From positions 124,001-188,000 of the forward strand of contig JAAKBF010000003.1 of the NCBI GenBank assembly GCA_012656075.1: DNA of 64,000 nucleotides. Direction: 5' to 3'. Position numbers and translations under genes: made by a program. This DNA is from Phytophthora hibernalis. Taxonomy: Eukaryota; Oomycota; Peronosporomycetes; Peronosporales; Peronosporaceae. The notes under the pieces are model-generated. The model was not told where the DNA came from and made no database searches. It worked only from the letters and a program-made list of their open reading frames with translations. Of this stretch, positions 44,001 to 53,043 are shown piece by piece (position 1 is the first letter of the stretch; each line of letters begins with the position of its first letter).

Positions 44001-46075
44001 AAAGGGTAGCGGTGCCAACGGGCATCCTTGTCTTATCCCGCTTGTGACTCCAATCTCTCGATAACTCTCCATTTGCCAGGAAACGGACCGTAGTGTCCGT
44101 GTGTATTACCTCAATAATTCTGCAGAATTTGTCTGGGAAACCTTTTGCCCTCAGCACCGCAAGTAAGTATTTCCTATCCAGCGAGTCGTACGCCTTGGCG
44201 AAATCGAGCATCAATACCTGCGCTTCGGACAATTGAGCACCTTGTTGGCAGGCTTGTTTCGCGGCTTCGAAAAAATAGATCGCCTCATGAATTGTCCGCC
44301 CAGGTATGAATCCGTATTGTGTATCATTCACTAGCTGGGGAATCAAGTTCCGTAATCGCCCTGCGAATATTCGAGTGAAAAGCTTGTAGTCCGCAGTCAG
44401 TAGCGCGATAGGCCTGTAGTTTAGCGGGTTGCTCGCGTCTCCTCCTTTGCCGATGCAAAAATGAAAGCTCCTACAAAGGAATTTGGGGTGTTACCCTCGT
44501 CCATTGCATTGTTGAATATTCGCGTTTAAATTGGCACCAGAGCCTCACCATAGTCCATGTACCAATCATTGCCAAGCTGGTCCGGACCGGACGCCTTTCC
44601 TCGCTTGCATTTGCGAAGAGCACCCGCCACCTCCTCCTCCGTTATCCGCTCGTCCATCTCAGTCAGGTCTACTGTGTTCCACCTAGACTTCAGTCGACCA
44701 ATGTATTCAGTCATCGTTTCGTTTGCCTCTGCTGCCCCATTTAAAATCGGTTCCCAGCTTTCAGCTAGAATGTCAGCTTTTTGCTGGGAAGTGGAGTCGC
44801 GATCCAGGCACTGCAGAGGTGAGATGTGGCCCCGAACTTGTTGCAAATTCTCCTGAAAAATTGTTTTGTGGTTTTCTTGGAACTCGAAGCTGTATTGGCC
44901 ACCAGAACACGCCGTCGCTGTGCTCCTCGCTCACCTTGCACCCTGGCTAGTTCGTCCAACAGTTGCTGCCTTGTTGGTGTGATGCCGTGTACCTACATTT
45001 TCCCAATTTTACCTTGAGTCTTCTGATCTTTTGTCTATAGCCCTTATTTGTCCGTCGTCTTGCCTCTGTCTTCATCCGCGTCAACTCGTCACGCATTTCC
45101 GCTTTGAATTGGTCCCATTCCACCGCAACATTGCATTCGCTGTCCCCCTTCAACTTATCCTCCGATTGCCTGAGCCGATGTTCAATCATGTTCTTTGTTG
45201 CCGCCTCTGCATATGGCGGCGGTGGATAAAGCTTAGGTCGGCGCCGTACCCGTAATATTCCTTGTGGCGAGTGTAACTCCAGTACTACACCCCGATGGTT
45301 GGCCAGACAGAATGACTCCACTACTGTAATACCTCTAATTAGTTTCCGTTCCGCCGCCGAGATGTACCACCTATCGATTCTCGAGGACCCGTGTTTCCCT
45401 CCGCCGTTGTGTGCTTATGAGTATGGAAGGCATCCGCATTTTTCCCGTTCCTTCTGATTGTTTTGCTGAGGCAGTTTATAAAGGCCCGAGTAGTCCACGA
45501 GCCCATGTAGTTGGAGCACCTGTTCTAAGGCCTTGGACCCCATGTCTTATTTCTTGCTGCTGCCTAATCTGTCCAGTTCCACGTTAGTCACGCAGTTGAA
45601 GTCTCCTCCCCATATCAATGGTATGCCCGTCGGGAATGGGATTCGCCTCAAGTTTATAAAAACTCCACTCTAGCCTGCCCGCCACAGGCGCGTAAATGTT
45701 GACAAATAGGAAGGTTTTCCCCGTTATTGTTCCTGTCGCCATCATCAAATGTTCCGACCAGTACTCCGTGCCCCACTCCACCACTTTCTTGACCGCTCCA
45801 TATGGGTTTACCAATATTGCAACTCCAGCTCTCCTGTGTTCACCTGATGACCACAGTGAATATTTGCTTGCCGCTGTGTGCTTGTATCCCCACATCGCTG
45901 CGTATTGCTGCATTGCTGTCTTGTTCTCTTCTTCCCTTAGGTGAGTTTCCTGTATGAAAATCATATTCATCTGCTCCCTGTCCCCTTGCTCCTTGAGTCT
46001 TTGCAATCTCTTCCCGACCTGTTTGAGACGCATTGCCAGTCCTCGTATGTTGTAAGTTGCTAATCCTATGGTCAT
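41059..46075 (-). pseudogene. LINE ORF2: APE-type endonuclease, reverse transcriptase, RNase H
   Basis: From the right: endonuclease (46075-45584) with ATYNIRGL, IQETH, RAGVAILVNP and NIYAPV. Linker with KCKRGKASGPDQLGNDWY (about 44640). RT fingers/palm with YGFIPGRTIHEAI, LMLDFAKAYDSLDRKYL, SGIRQGCPLAP and the catalytic GYADDT (43885-43896 encode YADD). Thumb and C-terminal region 43857-42880 (KYLGHVAGSG, PKLLYVARHAW, GGLGVPNLA). RNase H near 41590-41250 with ASTTNNVAEFVGLLRLL, VGDSALIIGW and FNTAADWTANFAMD. An in-frame TGA sits between the latter motifs, and frames change near 44000, 43860, 42250 and elsewhere. Catalytic residues are largely intact despite the breaks. Confidence 0.82.
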
Positions 46076-46136
46076 ATCCAGCTTGTGCTGTACAGGTCTC
46101 CTGTTTGGTTCTGCTGTTGTCGTCGTTGTTTGTTCA

Positions 46137-46720
46137 TTAATTTCCCGTGTTTTCGGAAAGCTTTAGATGTGTTGCCCTTGTGTTGCGTGTGGGCATCGTG
46201 TTGTAGTATTGATGTAGAGTTGATTGTCTCGCTTCATCTACTCCCCTTTGTCTGCTGCCTGTCCCCACTCTACTATTGACTGCCACCATCACTTGAAATG
46301 ACGCCGGTCTCTCTGTCGGCGAGTAGTTGGGTTCCTGTCTCCACTCCGTTCCCTCGGCGTGCGTCTTCCTCCTGCACCGTCCTGGTCTCCAGTGATCGCG
46401 CTTCATTGCCACTGAACACCCTCTCGTGCTGGTCATAGATGGTGTGACGCGGTAGAATCAATCCATCCGCTAGGCTTGCGTCCGCCGCATTTGATAGTTG
46501 ATCCTGCATCTACCCCCGTCCTTCGCTTGCACTGCAGGCACTGCTGTCGGCAAGGATAAAACCTTGAATATACCTCCTTCTGCGCTGGGGGCCCAGAGTA
46601 TTTCCTGCTTTCGCACGCCCCCGTCGGCTTTAGTGCCAGCGGCTGCCCGGTTAATTGCTTTGAGCTCCTTCGTCGCAGCTTTCGCAGTTTTATGTAGATC
46701 GTACGGTACCCTGTCCAGTT
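46137..46720 (-). pseudogene. LINE ORF1-like 5' region
   Basis: Two frames upstream of the endonuclease (46747-46433 and 46509-46137). They are charged, with RTGVDAG and QLSNAADASLADG segments, but lack a recognisable nucleic-acid-binding domain. Assigned to the LINE by position between the target duplication and ORF2. Confidence 0.45.
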
Positions 46721-46738
46721 CGGGACGTCCATATCAGG

Positions 46739-46753
46739 GCTACTCATATAGTT
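46739..46753. repeat. LINE target-site duplication, right
   Basis: GCTACTCATATAGTT, identical to 40983-40997. Confidence 0.9.
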
Positions 46754-47044
46754 ACAGTTGACAGCAGGATGAGCATGGATATAGCTCCTTCGAAACTACC
46801 AGCAGCGTACATATTTGGTTGACAAGAACGGCATACCGGATTTAGGCTAGAGCAGACTGACAGGGCTGTGAAAATATAGATTGTATATTGCTTGTAGACC
46901 TTCAAGCTGGAACAATCCATTTTTGCTCTGAACAATCTTAGTGCTAGTGAATGCATCTATTGGATTATACTACATTTTTGTATGGTGTAGTTATATTATA
47001 TACATCGAAGTATAATAATATTATATTGCATGCTATTTACACTA

Positions 47045-47460
47045 TATAGGCGGGGATGTCCGCGCTTCGATAAGTTTGGCAAAGGTGCTGGTGGGTTTGG
47101 ACAAGCAGGCGGAGCCAGCAATCAACTGGGTTTCGGAGCTGTTCGCAACGGCGTCAAGCCGGCACGACCACGAAATGGATTCATGGGTGGTCCCGGTAGC
47201 GTTGGAACTTCGACGGAGGGAATGGGAGGCGTCCCTGGAAATGGCGCTGGCAACGCCGGTCTGGGTAACGGCGAAACGGTGATCCCCGCACCCACGCCAC
47301 CGGGCGGTGAACCAACTTCTATCAATGATAATGGGACGGCTAGTGGGAATGGAGATGGAGAAGCCCCTGGTGGGGCTGCAGGTGTTGGAGAAGGAACATG
47401 ACCCGGCGCTTTTGCTGGCGGAGCAAACGGAATCCTGACGCATTGAGAGGTGGCTAGTTT
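47045..47460. other. GC-rich interior of the Pack-type element, unassigned
   Basis: All three plus frames and two minus frames are open for 70-130 codons, typical of GC-rich DNA. The plus frame is Gly/Asn-rich (GGFGQAGGASNQLGFG, PGNGAGNAGLGNGE), the minus frame Pro-rich. Possibly a second captured host fragment; the source is not recognised. Confidence 0.35.
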
Positions 47461-47510
47461 CAAGGCTTTGGCGGCGCAGGAGGTAAACTCAGCGGTGGTC
47501 GTCTAGACAA

Positions 47511-47657
47511 TGGTGGCGGAGTCTTGGCCTTGAAGAAGGTGGTAGACTTGATGTCCTTGGCCATGGCGAAGGCCGGCAGCTCGATGTCAACACCGTTGAA
47601 CTCGGCAGCGATGCGCACGTTGAATACGCGGTAGTTGGCGGGGTACATGTAAAATTT
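47511..47657 (-). pseudogene. captured fragment of elongation factor 1B-gamma (GST-like N terminus)
   Basis: Minus frame reading KFYMYPANYRV, IAAEFNGVDIELPAF and MAKDIKSTTFFK corresponds to the first roughly 45 residues of the GST-like domain of eukaryotic eEF1B-gamma, a translation factor subunit. The normal start codon is altered, and the frame soon leaves the family for a Pro-rich run (KTPPPLSRRPP). It lies wholly inside the hAT-like element, so it is a captured, non-functional piece and not the host gene. Confidence 0.72.
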
Positions 47658-47818
47658 ATTAACACACAGCAATTAGCATCCTGTGAGTCGCTAGGATCTA
47701 ACAGCCTGAAAGCACAATATTCTGATAGTGATTGTCGATTGACATCTCTCCATAATCAAATATTGTGATTGATATTCTCGGCAATATTACAATCACAATC
47801 CTTTTTTCCACAGCCCTG

Positions 47819-48059
47819 GCAGACTAAGCCTATGACCTTTATTGTTCCTTTCATGCGTTTTGGCGGAGACGATCTATATTTCGAGTTGCACGACTCTGTC
47901 AAACGACTTAGGCTTTGAGGAATAATATTTTTGAAGGGGTTAGCGACTTCGAAGACGAGTTGCGAGATAGATGAACGATACGTCTTGGGCGTATGGCGAA
48001 TGGCGGATGTAACGACCGCCCTTCGTTATTCGAAACCGCACAAGTCAGCTCCGATCAGC
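47819..48059. other. 5' flank of the Tc1-like pseudogene
   Basis: Includes a plus frame from 47931 with no domain of its own before the HTH region begins near 48060. Confidence 0.4.
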
Positions 48060-49052
48060 ATGACCAAGTCAAGTGATCTTCGATGGAGAGCGGTAACGCC
48101 GGTTCACGCTTACGACGTTGAAGTGGCACACGTTGCAAGTACTCTCGGTGCTTCGAAGAGGTCTGTATAGAGGTGGTATGAGTGGTTTCTAAGAAGTTGA
48201 ACTGTTGAAGGAAAAGGCAGACAGCAGCGCACGTCACGATGGCCACACGACGTATGCCAGTTCGTTCGCGAGTACGCCGCGTCTCACCCGTGTTTCTACA
48301 TCGACGAGCTAAGGATTGCGCTAAGAGCTCGATTCCCTCTCCCACGGAATACATCGGAAACTATGTGCCTTGCGGTTCGACTTGCACCTGACGCGTAGGG
48401 TGCTCATCAAGCGTACCAAGGAAGCTGCACATGCTGAAATAGCAGTTTATTACAACAAGTTGCTTCCGTTCTACTCTGACCGGAGCAGCTCCTCTTTTAG
48501 GCGAGACTGCTAAATCAGGACGTGACTGTATGCGGCGCTATGTGTGGTCGCCAAGAGGAACTCTAGCTGTTGTGAACCTTCCGTTTAAGAGAGGCGATCG
48601 TGTCTCAGTATAGACACTACTGGATTTTTCGCTTGGAATATGACGGTAGGAACTTTCACGCGCAGGTATTTTCACAAAGCTTTTCCGGAAAAGATTGCTC
48701 CGTTGCCGAACCCGTGGTCGCTTCCCAGAAGCATGGCGGTGCTCGATAACGCAAAGATACACATGTATCGCGAGCTCGAACATTTAGTGCACTCGACGGG
48801 TGCGCTACTCTTCTTCATCCCTCCTTATTTCCCCAATTGAACTCAATAGAGGTAAATTTCTCACATCTCAGCCGAGGCATAATCAATCACGCGAATATGG
48901 CATTTCGAGCTGATCCTGAATCTGTTTTGGAGGTGGCACTACGTGATGCTACTCGAACAAATGATTCAGTCGAAAACAATCTTTATAGGAAGGGTGAATA
49001 TTCATCAGATCTAGTTAAGCATGTTTTCGTCGACAGAGCTAGTAATGACTAA
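48060..49052 (+). pseudogene. Tc1/IS630-like transposase remnant (DDE_3)
   Basis: HTH part with AYDVEVAHVASTLGASKRSV followed by RWYEWFLRS after a stop (about 48110-48200). A paired-type region with FVREYA and YIDELRIALR (about 48265-48330). Central region with YHWIF-like residues. Catalytic end VLDNAKIHMYRELEHL (about 48736-48780), FFIPPYFPN and, after a one-base break, LNSIEVNFSHL with the final Glu. It ends at 49052. Several stops and shifts in the middle make it a decayed copy. Terminal inverted repeats were not found. Confidence 0.68.
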
Positions 49053-49167
49053 ACACGTGCACATTTCCCCTCATCCTTTTCATCAGAAACTGAGCATTCG
49101 GCATTTTCGTCACCTTCATCTTCTTCTTCGTGGTCTACATCAGCTGCATCATGAGAAACAGCAGGGG

Positions 49168-49949
49168 TCAATACGGTACGCTCTCGGTAGGGTGGTCGTC
49201 GATCATATCCAGGAGATCGAGAGCCATCCAAACCTCTTGGATGTCGATGTCGATGGGCACCAACACACCGTTGAGTTGAATATGCATGCAACGAGTCTCG
49301 CTATTTCCTCTTTCAAGTGCAGTTGATATTTCTTGTTGGTGCTGACGAGACCGGGCATCAATGTAATTGAGCTGGCGAAAAGTAAAGTCTCGTTTTCGGG
49401 CGGAAAGTTTTGTTTTCGGGCTGAGCGATTGGAGCTCCATCAGGCTGTCTGGCTTGTACGGTTGACCAGTACTCCAACGATGCCGGTACCCGGTGACTCT
49501 CTATTTTCCGTGCGCAGGACCTCAGCTATATTTTTAGGCCTGCGCCATCCGAGCTGCTGTAGCGCGGTGAATGGGGTTGGTTTTCTTGACTCTGCCGACG
49601 TACATGAACAACGCTACCCTCTGGTTTTGGCTTTTGCGTTTGCCCCACAACCCTTCGTGAGAAAGATCATGAACGCGTCCGCTTCAGCAGGTAGTCATTT
49701 TTAGTAGTATTGTCTTGCGTTTACAGTTGTTTTGATGTAGACGCCTGTATCGTCAGGCCAACTAACCGCTGAGTCGTTCGCCAACAAGAGCTTCAGCTTC
49801 TCCTTCAGTACTGCATAACCCTCATCAATCAGAAACGACACAGAACGACGTGCCCCGCGAACGGCTCTGCAATCCATAAGGGGTTCTCCTATCTTTATGG
49901 TCACCTCTGCATCACATTCACAGGGAAGCTCCATAAGGGCGGACTCCAT
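49168..49949 (-). pseudogene. unassigned oomycete-type ORF, fragmented
   Basis: Begins MESALMELPCECDAEVTIKIGEPL at 49949 in one frame, with SFLIDEGYAVLKEKLKLLL and WPDDTGVYIKTT, breaks near 49705, and continues in other frames with LPAEADAFMIFLT, FTALQQLGWRRPKNI and finally MHIQLNGVLVPIDIDIQEVW to 49168. Conserved-looking phrases (the CECDAEV start, the late LNGVxVPIDID) suggest a genuine protein once, but I cannot name the family. It lies between transposon remnants. Confidence 0.4.
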
Positions 49950-51068
49950 CTTGCTCTCTGTCTGCTGAGAATTCGCGACTGCGAATCGTTGTGCGAGAGG
50001 ACGATTTGTCTATTTTTGCACATCGAGTTATTTACGTTGCACAGACGACTTAGACGACGAGTTGAGAGCGCAAAATCACAGAAGCCGACAATAAAACACT
50101 AGAATACATTGTCTTTTCGGTCACCGCCAAAGATTCAATAAATGGCGGGTTCTTAGTAAGAACCTGTAAGAACTTCTTTCAGCCAAACAACGTAGTCGTA
50201 CTTCGAATCCCTGAAACGCACTAAGTACAAAGGAATACGGTCAAATATTTTAATATTCATTAAAGCGAATATTCGTATTCATATTCGATTCTGATTGTCG
50301 CTGTTTCGTAGCCAGATACTACTTGTTTGTATTAGATCGTAGAATTCTCAGCTCCTATTTTTACTGTCATTCAAAATGAAGTGAAGATGTTTTACTTTGA
50401 ATTTGTACGCAGCATTTTTGTGCTCGGATGGTGTCTATATCGTCACCTGAATATCCAACGATCAGTCAATGCACGCCATTCGCCAAAACGGAATCCAGAT
50501 CGTCAAAGTCTGCCTTGCACTCGACGCTCACAATGAGCTCGGTACCCGTCACGTACACGACGGCCTCTGCCAACACGACGCTCACCATGCACTTGACACC
50601 CACCATGGATCCGGCATCCACCAGTAGCTCGGTATTTACCATGTACCCTGCGGTCACTATCAACATGACGCTCTCCGCACGCTCGACGTTCACAGAGCTC
50701 TCGTCGAACACCCAGGCGGCCACGAGCAAGGCGAAGAGGAGCAAGAAGGTGCTCGCTCGCGATAGGAAGAAGGCGGTGGCTGGAGAAGAGGACGGAGGTT
50801 GGGACCAGCACAAGCGATCCTTTTATAGCTAAAATACAGTCCGTGGACGCGGCCATCACAGCTGAGGTGGCAGGTTGTTTGGAGGTGCCAGAAAACATGG
50901 ACACCACACCTTGATGGCGAAAAAGGGGTTGCAGCAGGCAACATTACAAAGGTCCAACTGGAGACTACAACTGAGCGGCTACTGGAGCGTGTTGGGCTGG
51001 CGCAAGTGACATCATTGGTGTTTACTGAGTCCAAACGTTCCACTGATTGCAGCATTGCTCACTTTTAT
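49950..51068. other. mostly non-coding; GC-rich unassigned ORFs at 50428-50907
   Basis: 50010-50430 is AT-rich with an aatattcg-type tract. 50428-50832 is open in one plus and two minus frames; the plus frame is Thr/Ser-rich with a basic tail, the minus frames hydrophobic or Arg-rich. Which, if any, is real cannot be decided by eye. Confidence 0.35.
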
Positions 51069-51480
51069 GATGGCAAATTTCACCTATTGCCGAATTTGTC
51101 TTTTGGTCACTAATCTCTACATTGTAAAAAAATATGTCTGAGTCGCTCACCACACTCGACTACCATGTACAACCCCAGTGGATACTCCACCCTTTGCGAC
51201 CAGATCTGTTCGCGTCGCTTACGATCTGGGAGCACCACCACCCTGGAATATCCTCTTGTATCTTTGTTTCGAGATTACCGTGGGACGATACGACGGGTTG
51301 ATCTTCACGGGGCTCCACCGAGTGCGAGTATGTTTCCTCGGTAGGCAGCGTCAAAATATTGCGCTTATATCGGTACAGTAGCCATGCCGCCGGTGTCACT
51401 GATGCGGAGAAGATCGAATCGTCAGATCTGTCGGATCTGCTTTCCCTTGTGTTTGGTTTCGCTACGATGCCTGAACATTG
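51069..51480 (-). pseudogene. second orphan 3' fragment of a START/FYVE gene
   Basis: Minus frame near 51370-51250 reads LTLPTEETYSHS ... QEDIPGW, matching the tail of copy 5 (LTLPTEEEYS ... TQEDIPEHE) and the fragment at 23009-23830. The 3' flank also resembles 22970-23130, and the opposite flank (51470-51650) resembles 23830-24070. Only the gene end is present. Confidence 0.6.
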
Positions 51481-52051
51481 GCCATCTATCTTGAATCAAC
51501 AAACGACGCGATCTGGCGAGGTTTAGACTGAAAACTTGCGGAACAGCCAAGACCCCAGTACAGTAAGCTACCATAGGTCCTCTGCTTTTTGTCATGGTGT
51601 CTACTATCCTTTCGACGTGGAAGGTTTTCGAGCTGAGACGTACGGTGGAGCATGTGATTTAATTCGATAATACGCGCATACATTCCGTTTTAAATGAATA
51701 TAATAATGATAACGCCAACGTTTAACTTTTTCTGTTTTTAGATTTAAAAATAAGTAAGTAGGGATGGTGTTGATGTGATGCGTTGCTTGGAAGGCAAATG
51801 CCGAAGTGAGTTGATTAGTTTACTTAACCTTTTCTACTAGTCCTTCCTTCTTGCTGCCTTGGCCTCGACCTCAGCCAGCCACATGCATTGACCAATGGCA
51901 TTGCAGCCCGGAACGGTTCATCCTTAACCGTTCCACACGGTCCCAATGTAATATGCGAACCCTGCATTAGCGGGGCACAGATGCTCAACACTCCCACTCA
52001 CCGCTACTGCACGGTGACCTTGTCCTTGATGCCAGTAGCCTCACGCAGGTA
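51481..52051. other. spacer with duplicated START/FYVE flank and Copia 3' sequence
   Basis: 51481-51650 resembles 23830-24070. 51660-52050 has no frame and presumably includes the degraded 3' end of the Copia element. Confidence 0.4.
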
Positions 52052-53035
52052 CTACAATGCTTTCGCCCCGAGTCCCTTCGTGAGCATGTCAGCCAGTTGA
52101 TACTTGGTGTCGACGTAGTCCACCTTGATCGTTCCATGTTCCACGTTCTCGCGGATGAAGTGGTAGCGTATATCCACATGCTTCGTCCATGCGTGATATC
52201 CAGCGTTGCATGCCAACGCAATGGCGCCTTGGTTGTCCTCCCAGACAAGCGTTCCTCCCACTTGCTCGCGAACCATGTCCTTCAGCATAGCACGAACCCA
52301 AAGCACCTCTTGTGTGTACAGGCTCAGAGCCATGTACTCAGCTTCCGCAGAGCTGAGTACAACCGGCCTCTGGTACTTCGACTTGAATACCACTGGAGCG
52401 TTCCCAATCATCACCATGACCCCCGACACGGAGCGTCTGCCGTTAATGTTGCCGCCCCAGTCCGCGTCAGTAAACGCTTCGGCCGAAGCGTTCCCGGAGC
52501 CACCTTGATAATCTATGCCATGTTCACGAGCCGATTAGAGGTACCGTAGAACTCGAATAGCTGCCTTCCAGTGTTGCACACTTGGTTCTCGAGGAAACGC
52601 GACAACTGCGTCTCCATATACGCTATGTCCGGTCGGGTACATGTAGTGATGTACATCAGACATCCGATGAGCGAATGGTAGGGTCTTAACCGCATTTCGG
52701 ACCGTTCCTCATCCGTAGTTGGTGACAGCAGCTTCGACAACTTCACGTTTGAAGCACACGGGTTCTCAACAACCTTTGTGTTCTGCTGGTTGAAGCGTTC
52801 CACCACGTCGTCAATGTAACGAGTTTGCTTAATCATAACCGTTCCGGCGATCTTATCGTGGTTGATCTCCATCCCCAAGATGAACGTCACCGCGCCCAAC
52901 TCCTTCATCTTGAAAGCGTTCTTGAGCGCATCCTTGACTTCACGATTCTCATTGGACGTCTTCGCAGCAATGATCATGTCGTTCACGTACAGGCTGTGGT
53001 TCGTTCCGAAATCCCCTCCCATCCCAAAAACAGCG
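52052..53035 (-). pseudogene. Copia-type retrotransposon, 3' half of pol only
   Basis: From the right: the end of RT with LYVNDMIIAAKTSNE, where the catalytic YVDD reads YVND (Asp to Asn), then LGAVTFILGMEI, YIDDVVERFN, SLIGCLMYITTCTRPDIAY. A frame break near 52520. RNase H with DADWGG, RRSVSGVMVMIG, VLSSAEAEYMALSL, LVWEDNQGAIAL and TKHVDIRYHFIREN, ending at 52052. Everything upstream (gag, protease, integrase, RT fingers) is missing; the right break abuts the start of the MULE. Inactive. Confidence 0.8.
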
Positions 53036-53043
53036 CGCGGCAA

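Larger units (their letters stand above)
40998..46738 (-). mobile_element. full-length LINE (L1-like non-LTR retrotransposon)
   Basis: 5.74 kb between 15-bp duplications GCTACTCATATAGTT (40983-40997, 46739-46753). A T run follows the left duplication, corresponding to a short poly(A) tail on the minus strand. Contains ORF1-like sequence (about 46700-46140) and an ORF2 with endonuclease, reverse transcriptase and RNase H. The perfect duplication marks a fairly recent insertion by target-primed reverse transcription. Confidence 0.92.
46861..47818. mobile_element. small hAT-like element carrying host gene sequence (Pack-type)
   Basis: Ends CAGGGCTGTG (46861-46870) and CACAGCCCTG (47809-47818) are perfect inverted repeats with an A-rich extension on both sides. 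Flanks are gcagactga (46852-46860) and gcagacta (47819-47826), an 8-bp duplication altered by one base. 958 bp, no transposase. The interior has AT-rich element ends but a GC-rich centre (about 47045-47660), including a fragment of eEF1B-gamma. This is the pattern of a Pack-type transposon that captured cellular gene pieces. Confidence 0.75.

Noticed and set aside
47122..47463. proline-rich minus-strand protein
   Set aside because: The same DNA is open in five frames because of its GC content; kept only as unassigned interior of the Pack-type element.
50466..50907. hydrophobic and Arg-rich minus-strand frames
   Set aside because: Three frames over the same GC-rich DNA are open and none has a recognisable domain.
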